Source: Spiroplasma_E sp902809815 (GTDB taxonomy: Bacteria; Bacillota_I; Bacilli_A; Mycoplasmatales; VBWQ01). From it: 64,000 bases of DNA. The DNA is taken from positions 1,906,455 to 1,970,454 of the forward strand of contig NZ_OZ034992.1 of assembly GCF_964030925.1 (NCBI RefSeq), written 5' to 3'. Shown piece by piece: positions 20,244-31,198 of this stretch. The notes beneath the pieces are model-generated. The model worked only from the letters and a program-made list of their open reading frames with translations. It ran no database searches and was not told the origin of the DNA. How positions within the stretch are numbered: the first letter of the stretch is position 1; each line of letters starts with the position of its first letter. A program made the position numbers and the translations under genes.

Positions 20244-20652
20244 TAATAAAGGTAATATAAATGATTTCTTATAATTTTTTTATTTATTTTAATTTAAAGT
20301 TTAATATTTTAATTACTCAATATTTAAACATTAAAACCTAAACTTTCCAAAAAAATATTTCTTATATAGTAGGCAATAATAACGTAGAACCACAAACAAT
20401 AAAATGCATTATTAAAAATAAATTTATAACTAAGAAAAATTAATTTGTAAGATTATTAGCATTGACTATATAATATTAAATTTGAATTTATTTATTTCAA
20501 AAAATAAATTTTTAATAAAATAAATTATGATATTATTTTAAAGCGTATTATTTTCTGAAATAAATAATAAGTTACTAACAATGTAAATTTAGACTTTAAA
20601 TTTATCAATTGTTATAATAAGAATAAATTTGTAAAAGGTCAGGTGAATTTTT
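20244..20652 (+). promoter_or_regulatory. nrdJ upstream region with promoter
   Basis: No gene seen in about 400 bases. A promoter is likely: TAGACT (20590-20595) and TATAAT (20613-20618) separated by 17 bases, then AAAGGTCAGGTG before the nrdJ ATG. I looked for a cobalamin riboswitch because the enzyme class needs B12 and saw no B12-box-like core. Confidence 0.5.
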
Positions 20653-23184
20653 ATGTACAGTGAAAGTTTAAAAAATAATTTAAATGAAGATATTAGTAAG
20701 CATTTTACACACTTAAAAACAATAGAAAAAGATTATAAAATTACTCATGAAGGTGTATCAAGAATGGTAATGCTTGATCGTTATGCACAAAAAGATAAAA
20801 ATTTAATTTCTTTAAAACCAGGTGATTTGGTAATTAGTATTATCCGTGAAGATGCTATTTTTCCAACTAGAGGAATTGGTTATGTTGTTGAAGAATTAGA
20901 AAATCAAGTTTATGCTATCAAAATTGAAGATGAATACCTCGGCTCAATTGATCCTGAACTAATAAAAATTTCTGGTAAAACTGGCATTATCCACAAACAA
21001 AAATATGAACTTGAAAAACCACTAGAGTTATTTTATGAACAAATTGCTTATCGTGTTAGTAAATCATTAACTACAAAAGAATCACCAAAATTAAAATCTG
21101 TTTATTTATCCCAATTTTATGAACAATTAAAATCGCTAAATATAGTACCTGCTGGAAGAGTTTTATATGGGGCTGGTAGTGATTCTGATGTTACTTTTTT
21201 TAACTGTTTCGTAATGCCTTTTATTCATGATTCACGAAGTGGAATTGCTGCCCATCGTCAAGAAGTTATGGAAATTATGTCACATGGTGGTGTTGTTGGT
21301 TCTAATGGTTCAACACTAAGACCAAAAGGTACTGTTGCTAAAACAGTTGGTGGTAAATCTTCAGGAGCTGTTTCTTGATTAAACGATTTATCTACATTAA
21401 CTCATTTAGTAGAACAAGGTGGATCACGACGTGGCGCACAAATGATTATGCTAGCTGATTGACATCCAGATATTATTGAATTTATTATTTCAAAAATGCA
21501 AAATGCAAAAATTTTATTATGGTTAAAAGAAAATTCAAAATCAAGTTTAATTCGTGATGAAGCAAGTAAAAAATTAAAATTTGAAGTACTTAGTGACCAA
21601 GATCGTAATATTTTTGAATCAATCTTAAATAATGAACAACTTTTTAATGAAGAAATAATAGAAAATGCTAAAAATAAACTAGCACTTGGTGGATCTTGAG
21701 AAGTAATTAAAAGCGATTTTTTAACTGGAACTAATATTTCAGTAACAATTAGTGATGAATTTATGAATGCCGTTGCAACAAATGGTAAATGAAATTTACG
21801 TTTCCCTGACTTAGATAATTATACTGTAACTCAAAAACAAGCTTATGACGAACATTGAAATAAAATTGGTGATGTTCATGATTGAGAAAAAATGGGTTAT
21901 CCAATTAAAACTTATTATAAAATTAATGCATCTGACTTATGAGATTTAATTAATTTCTGTGCTACATATTCAGCAGAACCTGGTATTTTTTTCATTGATA
22001 GAGCTAATGAAATGACTAATGCTCAAGCATATGGTATGCGTGTTGTTGCTACTAATCCTTGTGGTGAACAACCATTAGCACCCTATTCAGTGTGTAATTT
22101 ATCAGCAATTAATTTAGCTAATTTTGTTAATAAAAAAACAAGTGAAATTCTTTACGATGAACTAAGTAAATCTGTAACAACTTGTGTTCGTATGCAGGAT
22201 AATGTTATTGACAGCACTCCATACTTTTTAGAAGCAAATAAAAAACAAGCACTTGGTGAACGAAGAATTGGTTTAGGAGTAATGGGTTTACATGATTTAC
22301 TAATTTGAAGTAATCTAAAATACGGCTCAAAAGAAGCTAATGAAGTAGTTGATAAAATTTTTGAAACTATTACTACTAGTGCTTATCGTGCATCAATTAA
22401 TATTGCTAAAGAAAAAGGAAGTTTTCCATTTTTAAAATCACGCGAAGCATTTATTAATAGTGGATTCATGAAAACAATGCCTGAAGACATCAGAAATGAT
22501 ATTCTTAAATATGGTATCCGTAACTCACATTTATTAACTGTTGCTCCAACAGGTTCAACTGGAACTATGGTTGGTGTATCAACAGGACTTGAACCATACT
22601 TTGCCTTTTCATATTTCCGTTCAGGAAGACTTGGCAAATTTATGGAAGTAAAAGCAAAAATTGTAAATGACTGATTACAGTATCATCCAGAATTTAAAGA
22701 AAAACCATTGCCAGATATTTTTGTTTCAGCAATGCAATTAACACCTGAAGATCATGCTAATGTACAATGTATTATTCAACGTTGAGTTGATTCTTCAATT
22801 TCAAAAACTGTTAATGCTCCAAAAGGTTACACTGTTAAAAAAGTAGAACAAATATATTACAAATTATATAAAGATGGAGCAAAAGGTGGAACTGTTTATG
22901 TTGATGGAAGTAGAGATAGTCAAGTCTTATCTTTATCCGATGATGATGATAATCAAATGCAAGAGCAAGTTAACTTAAGTGATCTTGGTCTAACTGAAAC
23001 TTTTGCTGATAGTATTAATGAAACAAAACCAATTAAACCAGGATGACGTAATGATCGTCAAGATCGTAAAATTGGCACTGATTTAGGTGACTTATGTACA
23101 ATGTGTAAAGAAGGAGTCCTTGTCTTTAGCGCTGGTTGTTATACTTGCAATAATTGTGGTATTCAATCTAAATGCGGATTATAA
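20653..23184 (+). CDS. nrdJ: Class II (adenosylcobalamin-dependent) ribonucleotide reductase
   Basis: 843 residues in one frame with TGA as Trp. FFNCFVMP near residue 184 holds the first redox Cys. NPCGEQPLAPYSVCNLSAINL near 467 has the radical Cys-Gly-Glu and second redox Cys. APTGSTGTMVGVSTGLEP near 635 is the phosphate loop. The C-terminus ends with a Cys-rich zinc-type tail (LCTMCKEG, GCYTCNNCGIQSKCGL) typical of large NrdJ proteins. It reduces ribonucleotides to dNTP precursors using an adenosylcobalamin-generated thiyl radical. Mollicutes usually carry class Ib NrdEF, so this is unusual. Single gene with its own promoter and terminator. Confidence 0.9.
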
Positions 23185-23189
23185 AAATA

Positions 23190-23226
23190 AAAAACTACTT
23201 AATTAATTTTAAGTAGTTTTTTATTT
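23190..23226 (+). terminator. nrdJ terminator
   Basis: Perfect 10-bp stem (AAAACTACTT / AAGTAGTTTT) with an AT loop and T run immediately after the stop. Confidence 0.8.
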
Positions 23227-23303
23227 TTATATTTATTTACATTTTAGATGTTTGATAATTATTAGTTACATCCTGTTGTGCTAAAGATGTTGCCGAGTGC
23301 AAT

Positions 23304-23833
23304 TTATTTACTTCTTCACCTATATTTTTCCTCACTCTTGAAGTTTTGTTTCAGATTGAAATGATTGATCATCTTCAAAAAATTTTTTCTACACTCTTCA
23401 TTGTACAATTTATGTTTTCTTAAAATATCAGATAAATTTTCTTCTCTTAATTCACTGTCAGATTCTATTGTTATAGTATTTTCTTCTTGCAAATTTACTT
23501 CTTCTACAATACTTTCTAGTCTTTTCAATAATTTTTCTAGTTTTTTTGTCTTTTTAATTTGGTTATATTTTTCATCAATACTTGGTTTAAATTGAAGAAG
23601 TGCACCTTTAAAAACTAGCAATACACCAATAGGTACGTCCACGGCTATACCAATAGGTCCTCCCGTAACTCCAATTAAAGCACCAAATAAAGCACCTCCA
23701 ATCATAGGAACACCACCTTTTATAACCGTAATTCCTGATAACTCTAAATTTTTACAAATATCAGGATGTTTTTTTGATTTTTATTTCAAAATTCTTTTAA
23801 TTCATTATTTATTTTTTCTATAGTTTCTTTCAT
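23304..23833 (-). pseudogene. Frameshifted accessory protein with Gly-rich hydrophobic segment
   Basis: The start MKETIEKINNELKEF at 23833 runs into a run of seven A near 23770. One added A joins it to a frame with GGALFGALIGVTGGPIGIAV, a Gly-rich hydrophobic hairpin that could insert in membranes, then a charged helical tail ending at 23304. The hydrophobic part alone could start at ATG 23705. Family unknown. The Gly-Ala pattern resembles pore-forming or glycine-zipper segments, which is inference. Confidence 0.5.
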
Positions 23834-23858
23834 CTTTTATTCTCTTTCTATTTTTTGA

Positions 23859-24660
23859 CTACAAAGATGGTTTAAATTTATTTTCTAAAGATAAATTTTG
23901 TAATCTTGTTGAATCTTCATCTAAATTTATATCTTGTCAACCATCAGTTTTTATGTTTTCTCTTTCTAAAAATAATTTGTCTCTTGACACGTCTTTATAT
24001 AAGGTTGTAACTATATCTAATAATGCATCATAACATTTTTTATCACCAATCTTTAATTCTTTAATAGTTTTTTTAAAATTACTTACATATTCCTCATATT
24101 CTTTTAATATAAGTTTCTTATTACTTTTATCTTGAAAATAATTATCTAAAATAATTTTTCATATTTTATTTTCAATATCTCGTATTTCTCTATCTTCTTT
24201 TGATAAGAAATTATTTTTCTCATTTTTACTTTTTTCTTTTAATATTTTACATCTTTGTAACTCTAAATCTTTTACTTCTTCTTTTTTATCATCTATAAAT
24301 AAACGCAAACAAGCGATTTTTTTATTAAGTCTTGCTTTTTCATTCTCTAATTCTACAATTTCTTTTTCATTCTTATTTTTCTTTATTTTTTCTTTATTTT
24401 TTCTTTATTTTTTGCTTCAATTTTTTCTATTTTTTTTAATTTTTTATTTTTATCTTTTTTTCTGCTTTTTCAATTTTATCAAGTTTTTTATATTCATCAA
24501 GAAACATATATTCAAAAAATATTTCTTTACTGTGTAACTTCATATATTCTGAATTTCTTAATTTTTCTTTTTCAAGTTTTTGTTCAAAAAGAAAAACTCA
24601 CTCTTCTACTATTTTTGAATTAACTAAATTTTCAATTGCTTCTGCTATATTTCTACTCAT
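23859..24660 (-). pseudogene. Frameshifted coiled-coil protein
   Basis: ATG at 24660 begins MSRNIAEAIENLVNSKIVEEW and continues into a Lys/Glu coiled coil. Two frame changes occur in poly(A) stretches (about 24460 and 24390). The rest reads well to TAG at 23859, with about 260 residues overall. It forms a two-gene unit with the gene at 23304-23833. Unknown function; effector-type or phage-defence accessory operons have this look but nothing specific is seen. Confidence 0.5.
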
Positions 24661-24691
24661 TTTTCCTATTCCCTTTCAATATTTTATAAAA

Positions 24692-24722
24692 AACCCATTT
24701 ACTTTAAAACAAAGTAAATGGG
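24692..24722 (-). promoter_or_regulatory. Attenuator-like leader hairpin before the 24660 gene
   Basis: Stem ACCCATTTACTTT / AAAGTAAATGGGT followed on the minus strand by six T, about 30 bases upstream of the start codon. It has terminator form but lies in the 5' leader. Similar leaders precede genes at 3409 and 29624. Confidence 0.5.
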
Positions 24723-25604
24723 TAAAAAACCAATCTTTTAATTTAAAATTAACACATTTTATTTTTTTTACAATAAAATTATTCTTAATGTGTCATTATT
24801 TAGTGATAATTTCCTATTAGTTATCGAGTAAAATTTCCCAAAAAGTGAAGTTAAATATACTTGGTGATAAATATGGAAAGAAGCATGACTATAGACATAT
24901 TCCGTAATTAAATTTTTTAAAAGTCAATTAATAATTTTAAAATTTATTTTATAATTTTGTTATTAACAATAAATTTAGAAAAGTGTTGATAAAAATGATT
25001 TTTGAAAATTTAAAAAAATTAAAAAATGAAGAATTTTACAGATATTTTGGTATAAAACGTTTTCATTTTAATGAAATGTTAGAAAAATTAATTGAAATAG
25101 AAAAATTAGAAAAAAATAAAGGTCGAAAAAATAAACTTTCAGTAGAAGAAAGATTAATGATGACTTTATTATACTGAAAAGAATATTATACTTTTTTTCA
25201 AATGAGTATTAAATCTAAAATGAGCCCATCAAGTTGTTTTCGAAATATTACTTGAGTAGAAAATAAACTTAGTAACCACAAAGATTACCAATTTTTAAAA
25301 GAAAGATATAAATTAAAAATTGATAAAAAACAAGAAAATTCAAATGAATTTCAATTTTATTTAATTGATTCAACTGAGATTGAAATTGAAAGACCAACTA
25401 AAAAAAACTACAGTTAGAATATTTTTCTGGTAAAAGTTGAATGTATTCTATAAAATTTCAAATTGTATATGATTTTTTTAATAAAAAAATTGTTGATATT
25501 TTTGCTGATAATGGTAAAGTGCATGATTTTCAAATATTAAAAAATTCAAATCTTGAATTTTCAGAAAAAACAATAATTATTGGTGATTTAGGATATCAAG
25601 GTAT

Positions 25605-26734
25605 GGTGGTTGGCCCTTAATTACTGGACCATTTTTGATATAAAATTCTAAATTTTAATTTGTAAAATTGGTGGTTTTAGAAATTTAGAATGTATTCTTT
25701 CATAATTATAAAACATAACATATTGATTTACATCATTTATAGCTTCATTGATGGATAAATATTGATTTGATCCTTTAGGTAGTCATTCTTGAGATAAATG
25801 AGAAAATCAGTTTTCAGATAATACATTACCACCAATATCATAAGGTTGTTTTTTGCTTAAAATTATTTGTTTATCCTCTGCTCATTTTGTGATATCCTGA
25901 CAATAAAATTCGTTGGCGTTATCTGAATGTAAAATAACATTTTTTACTTGATTTCAAGAAAATTGTTTGTTGATTTTTTCAAGAGCAGGAAGAATTAAAT
26001 CCTGATATGATTTATTAGGAGCAATATTATAACTAACAACATTATTTGAATAAAAATCAATAATTACAAAAAGATATAATCATCCTTCTTTAGTATTTAT
26101 TTGTTTAGTGTCCATTGATCAAATTTGATTTGAAGAGGTTGTACTTTTATAATCTTTGTTTACTTTATCCATTGTAGGTATTCACTTATTTGGATTTTTT
26201 TTGTTTTTAGGATAGTTATTTTTAGTTTGTTTTAATCCTTGAATATTGTGTTCTTTCATAATTTTTCGCATTTGTTTTATTGATAATTCTATATTTAAAA
26301 TGATATTTTTTTCTTGTTTTAATCACTCTTTAAAAGCTGAAAAAATTCTTAAATATCCATAAATTCTGCCTTTTCTTGTAGAATGAAATTCGATTAAAAG
26401 TTGGCATATTTTTTGATATTTATGATTGCATTTAATAATATGATTTTCTTCTTTTTTAATAGGTTTTTGTTTATTTTTTAAAAAGTAATATGTTGATCTG
26501 TTTAATTGAAGATATTGACATAGGTTTCTAATTGAATATTGATTTTTACAATCATCAATAATTTTAATTTTTTCTTTGATATTTAATTTGTTAATTACTA
26601 ATGCTATTTGTTTAATTTTATCCATTAATAAAAATCCTTTCAGGTTAAAATTAGTGTTAATTATATAACACAATTGTTTTTAGAATACATTCAGGTTTTT
26701 TAAATTAATGGTCTAGTAAAAAGGGCTAAGTGGC
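25605..26734 (-). mobile_element. IS3-family element, copy B
   Basis: Same element as copy A in reverse, inserted into the IS5-like transposase gene. TAT flanks both ends (25602-25604 and 26735-26737), a 3-bp target duplication as expected for IS3 elements. Each end carries one flanking unit only (GGTGGT left, AGTGGC right), so this is the simplest copy. Confidence 0.9.
25648..26625 (-). CDS. IS3-family transposase (copy B)
   Basis: 325 residues, same protein as copy A, with all three DDE residues present. ATG at 26625 follows AAAGGATTTTTATTA. It is intact and sits in a clean insertion with a 3-bp duplication, so this copy looks recent. Confidence 0.85.
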
Positions 26735-27184
26735 TATACAAAATATTTATAAAAATACAATAATACCAATTAAAAGAACTAAAAATAAAAAATTAACTAA
26801 ACAAGAAAGAAAATACAATAAGATTGTATCTAAAATTAGAATTAAAGTTGAACATGTCTTTGCTTGATTGAAAAGATTCAAAATTTTAGTAAATAAATGT
26901 AGAAAATCTAAATTTAGACTTATGTACTTAAGATTTAACTTACTTTGTGAAATTTTTAATAAAATAAAACCATTAAAATAAAAAAAATATTAAAAATATT
27001 TTTTTAAAATTTAAATTTTTATCGAGTTAATATAAAAATATTATTAACAATTTTTTGTTTAAAATGTAAACTCATTTTTTAAACTATTTTTTCAAAAAAT
27101 ATTTATTTCTATATTCAATAACACTAAATAGTTTTAAAACAATTTTATTGACAATTAATTAAATTTAATTACGGAATATGTCCT

Positions 27185-27862
27185 ATGAAAGAAAAATATA
27201 AGTATAAAATTATAAATGACATTACTATTAAAAAATTATCTAAACATCAAGCCAAAAATAAACTTAACCTAACTATTAGAAGAATTAATCAATTAATTCA
27301 AATTTTTAATAAAGAAGGTAAAACTGGTTTTATTCATAAATCTCGCAATAGAATTTCTAATAAAGCAACAAAGATTAAAATTAAAAATGAAATTATAAAT
27401 TTGTATAAAACAAAATATTATAATTTTAATTTTCAACATTTTCATGAAAAATTAATTAATGAAGAAAAAATTAAAATTTCATATAGCACACTTTATACTA
27501 TATTAATCAAAGAAAAAATAATTTCACCAAAAAGACATAAGAATAAGAAAAGTAACTTACATCCTACAAGAAATCGTAGAACAAATTTTGGTGAATTAAT
27601 TCAAATGGATGCCAGTAATCATCATTGATTTGGTAACGATAAACCAAAAGCATTTTTACATGCTGCAATTGATGATGCTACAGGAAGTATTGTTGGATTA
27701 TGATTTGATAATCAAGAAACATTAGATGGTTATTATAATGTTTTTTATCAAATTTTAAATAATTATGGCATACCAAAAACATTTTATACTGATAACAGAA
27801 CAGTTTTTGGATATAAGAAAAAAATTGATTCAGGTAAAATAAACAAAAGACATATTCTGTAA
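27185..27862 (+). pseudogene. ISNCY-like (integrase-core) transposase, truncated
   Basis: 225 residues remain, between two IS5-like copies. N-terminal helix-turn-helix domains (KLSKHQAKNKLNLTIRRINQ), then an integrase core with first Asp in LIQMDASNHHWF and second in TFYTDNRTVFG. The third catalytic residue and C-terminus are lost: the last codons lie in the inverted repeat of IS5-like copy 2. The 5' end abuts copy 1, so the native start may also be altered. The pattern is that of IS1202/ISNCY-type transposases. Confidence 0.75.
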
Positions 27863-28333
27863 TTAAATTTTTTAAAAGTCAATTAATAATTTTAAAATTT
27901 ATTTTATAATTTTGTTATTAACAATAAATTTAGAAAAGTGTTGATAAAAATGATTTTTGAAAATTTAAAAAAATTAAAAAATGAAGAATTTTACAGATAT
28001 TTTGGTATAAAACGTTTTCATTTTAATGAAATGTTAGAAAAATTAATTGAAATAGAAAAATTAGAAAAAAATAAAGGTCGAAAAAATAAACTTTCAGTAG
28101 AAGAAAGATTAATGATGACTTTATTATACTGAAAAGAATATTATACTTTTTTTCAAATGAGTATTAAATCTAAAATGAACCCATCAAGTTGTTTTCGAAA
28201 TATTACTTGAGTAGAAAATAAACTTAGTAACCACAAAGATTACCAATTTTTAAAAGAAAGATATAAATTAAAAATTGATAAAAAACAAGAAAATTCAAAT
28301 GAATTTCAATTTTATTTAATTGATTCAACTGAG
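27849..28333 (+). mobile_element. IS5-like element, copy 2, left part only
   Basis: Left inverted repeat (GACATATTCTGT, one base different from copy 1) and the first 128 codons of the transposase, cut by IS3 copy C right after the first catalytic Asp (DSTE). One internal difference from copy 1 (Asn for Ser in the KMNPSSC region) is visible. The right half is missing from the window. Confidence 0.85.
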
Positions 28334-29470
28334 GCCACTTGCCACTTAGCCCTTTTTACTAGACCATTAATTTAAAAAACCTGAATGTATTCTAAAAACA
28401 ATTGTGTTATATAATTAACACTAATTTTAACCTGAAAGGATTTTTATTAATGGATAAAATTAAACAAATAGCATTAGTAATTAACAAATTAAATATCAAA
28501 GAAAAAATTAAAATTATTGATGATTGTAAAAATCAATATTCAATTAGAAACCTATGTCAATATCTTCAATTAAACAGATCAACATATTACTTTTTAAAAA
28601 ATAAACAAAAACCTATTAAAAAAGAAGAAAATCATATTATTAAATGCAATCATAAATATCAAAAAATATGCCAACTTTTAATCGAATTTCATTCTACAAG
28701 AAAAGGCAGAATTTATGGATATTTAAGAATTTTTTCAGCTTTTAAAGAGTGATTAAAACAAGAAAAAAATATCATTTTAAATATAGAATTATCAATAAAA
28801 CAAATGCGAAAAATTATGAAAGAACACAATATTCAAGGATTAAAACAAACTAAAAATAACTATCCTAAAAACAAAAAAAATCCAAATAAGTGAATACCTA
28901 CAATGGATAAAGTAAACAAAGATTATAAAAGTACAACCTCTTCAAATCAAATTTGATCAATGGACACTAAACAAATAAATACTAAAGAAGGATGATTATA
29001 TCTTTTTGTAATTATTGATTTTTATTCAAATAATGTTGTTAGTTATAATATTGCTCCTAATAAATCATATCAGGATTTAATTCTTCCTGCTCTTGAAAAA
29101 ATCAACAAACAATTTTCTTGAAATCAAGTAAAAAATGTTATTTTACATTCAGATAACGCCAACGAATTTTATTGTCAGGATATCACAAAATGAGCAGAGG
29201 ATAAACAAATAATTTTAAGCAAAAAACAACCTTATGATATTGGTGGTAATGTATTATCTGAAAACTGATTTTCTCATTTATCTCAAGAATGACTACCTAA
29301 AGGATCAAATCAATATTTATCCATCAATGAAGCTATAAATGATGTAAATCAATATGTTATGTTTTATAATTATGAAAGAATACATTCTAAATTTCTAAAA
29401 CCACCAATTTTACAAATTAAAATTTAGAATTTTATATCAAAAATGGTCCAGTAATTAAGGGCCAACCACC
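28334..29470 (+). mobile_element. IS3-family element, copy C
   Basis: Same element, inserted in IS5-like copy 2. Two GCCACT-type units at the left end and one ACCACC at the right. The right flank is not the rest of the IS5-like element but a gene fragment, so a deletion or recombination followed. Confidence 0.85.
28450..29427 (+). CDS. IS3-family transposase (copy C)
   Basis: 325 residues, the same intact protein as in copies A, B and D. With four identical copies in 36 kb the element has moved recently. Confidence 0.85.
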
Positions 29471-29471
29471 G

Positions 29472-29624
29472 TTTTTTTAAATTTTCAATAATATCAACAA
29501 TAGTAGTTTGAGCTAAATTAACTCTATTACTAATAATTTCTGGAGTAAATTGATTTTTATTAATAATTATTTTTATCAATTCTCTATTAATTCATTCATA
29601 TTCTTCTTGTAAATTATTATTCAT
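29472..29624 (-). pseudogene. N-terminal fragment of accessory protein cut by IS3 copy C
   Basis: 51 residues remain from ATG 29624 (MNNNLQEEYEWINRELIK, then NQFTPEIISNRVNLAQTTI), with a possible helix-turn-helix. SD GAAAGG. The IS end removed the rest. The leader hairpin upstream is of the same type as that before the 24660 gene. Confidence 0.5.
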
Positions 29625-29641
29625 TTTTTCATCCTTTCAAA

Positions 29642-29686
29642 ATAAAAACTCATTTACTTTGAAATTAAAGCAATGAGTTAAAAACT
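29642..29686 (-). promoter_or_regulatory. Attenuator-like leader hairpin before the 29624 gene
   Basis: On the minus strand AACTCATTGCTTT pairs with AAAGTAAATGAGTT, followed by TTTTTATTTT and the SD. Same position and end motif (AATGAGTTTTTATT) as the DUF3800 leader. Confidence 0.5.
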
Positions 29687-29987
29687 TAATTGAATTGTGT
29701 TACTTAATTTAATTAAATTATACAAAAAAAATTCGCAAATCAAAATTTCAAACTAAATTTTTAACGTTTATTTGGAATTTGTGTTTATATTTATTTAACA
29801 CTGTAACTTTCCAAAATAATTTATTTTTTTATAAATATTTTTGGGAAATTTTCACTCAATATTGACATAAAATTATTCTTAAAAATTGCATTAAATTTAA
29901 TAAATAATTAATTTTATATAATCATTCTTTAAAATCAATTTTTATTTTTGTAATAAAACCTTATTTACTCATTACTACTAATATGGT

Positions 29988-30073
29988 AATATGAAGGTAA
30001 TAACTTACTATTAAGTTAAGTTATTAATTTTTAAAAGAGAATATAGTTTTCTTTTAAAAATTACCTTCATATT
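29988..30073 (+). ncRNA. Candidate cis-regulatory RNA with three-way junction upstream of SGNH lipase gene
   Basis: An 86-nt segment folds as three perfect helices. P1 is 14 bp (AATATGAAGGTAAT 29988-30001 with ATTACCTTCATATT 30060-30073). P2 is 6 bp with a CTAT loop (30002-30017). P3 is 10 bp (TTTTAAAAGA / TCTTTTAAAA, 30029-30059) with an 11-base loop. P1-P2 and P3-P1 stack without linkers; P2-P3 is joined by 11 bases. It ends 31 bases before the lipase ATG and has T-rich sequence after P1. Either a structured leader, a terminator-type switch or a small RNA; class unknown. Confidence 0.5.
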
Positions 30074-30104
30074 TAAATTTTTAATGAGAAAAGGAATTTA
30101 TCAA

Positions 30105-31087
30105 ATGAAAACATTTTTAATAAATATCACTCTGACAGCAATAACTTTAACTGCTGGAAATGAAATGATAGCAAAACATTTTAATGAACCAATAAGTGTG
30201 TGAAATCACAATTATATGTCCTTGGTGACAGTTTATCAGATAATGGTAATTTAGCTAATATTTTTACTTATGATACTTGAAATATAGATAAAGTTAAATT
30301 TCAAGAACCTTTTTATCATAATTCATTTACTAATGGCGATGTTGCTGCTAGTATTTTAGCGAAAAAACTAGGAACAGAACTATTACCAGCTTGATATCAA
30401 AAAGGTAATAACTATGCTGTAGGTGGAGCACAAGCCGGACAAAATCATAGTTGAGAATATCAATTATTCTTAAATCATTATTCTATTGACCACCAAGCTA
30501 ATCAATTATTAAAAGATCATAAAATACAAAAAAATGATGATATTTTTATTGAAATAGGTGGTAATGATCTGCTTTCTGCTATGGATGAAAATTCAACAGC
30601 AAAACAAGAGTCAATTATTAATAATGCAATAACAACTGAGTTTGAAACTGCTGATACATTAATTAATGCTGGTGCTCAAAATTTAATAATTGCCAATGTG
30701 CCTAACATTAGTAATATTCCAAAATATGTTAATGAAAAACAATCTGTTAAAGAAGTAGCAAACCACTTATCAAATGAATATAATAACAAATGAAATGATA
30801 AAATTACTGAATTAATGAAAAATAATTCTAATATTAATATCAGACCGTTTGACTTAGAAACTAATTTTAGTGATTTATTATCTGAAGCACAAGAAATAGG
30901 AAAAAATATTACTAATGAATCAATAAAATGATCAATTCCCGGTTTAGCTTTAAATTTAAATCCAAGATATATTGATGGAACAACTCCAGAAACTATTAAT
31001 AATATTTTTTTCTTTGATTATGTTCATCCAAATAAATGAGCACATGATCAAATTGGTCTTGAACTATTTACTGAACTTACTTCATAA
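30105..31087 (+). pseudogene. Secreted SGNH/GDSL lipase-esterase, one-base frameshift
   Basis: A signal-peptide-like start (MKTFLINITLTAITLTAGNE) at 30105 reads into TGA then a stop. One added A near 30202 joins it to a frame that runs to TAA at 31085, about 327 residues. The family blocks are clear: LGDSLSDNGN (block I, nucleophile Ser), NSFTNGDVAASILAKKLG, NNYAVGGAQAG, EIGGNDLL (block III) and FFDYVHPNKWAH (block V, catalytic Asp-x-x-His). Such enzymes hydrolyse lipid esters and are exported. Without the fix, a GTG just after the lesion could start a cytosolic form lacking the signal peptide. Confidence 0.75.
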
Positions 31088-31198
31088 AAAATGTAACACA
31101 AACAATTAATTAACAATATTTTTATTCTTAATTTATTTTAATATATATAGTATTAAAGTAGTATAATACATATAAAGCCAAGAAAGAAGGTGTATTTA

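Larger units (their letters stand above)
24995..26981 (+). pseudogene. IS5-like transposase, frameshifted and interrupted
   Basis: The N-terminal part has a helix-turn-helix (KNKLSVEERLMMTLLYW) and the first catalytic Asp in YLIDSTEIEIE. A run of eight A (25410-25417) then shifts the frame: one extra A restores KKLQLEYFSGKSWMYS. The second Asp is in IIGDLGYQG, right where IS3 copy B inserted. The Glu is in RIKVEHVFAWLKRF after it. Total about 280 residues when joined. The frame change may be a programmed slippage site, as known for some IS5-family groups, or a lesion. The IS3 insertion inactivates it either way. Confidence 0.8.
24894..27182 (+). mobile_element. IS5-like element, copy 1, interrupted by IS3 copy B
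   Basis: Terminal inverted repeats GACATATTCCGTAATTAAATT at both ends. The element is split at 25604/26735 by IS3 copy B. A TTGACA sequence about 30 bases inside the right end faces outward. The right end abuts the ISNCY-like transposase gene. Confidence 0.85.

Noticed and set aside
20400..20652. Cobalamin riboswitch before nrdJ
   Set aside because: Expected because of the B12-dependent enzyme, but the stretch is AT-rich and lacks a B12-box-like core or the needed long-range pairings.
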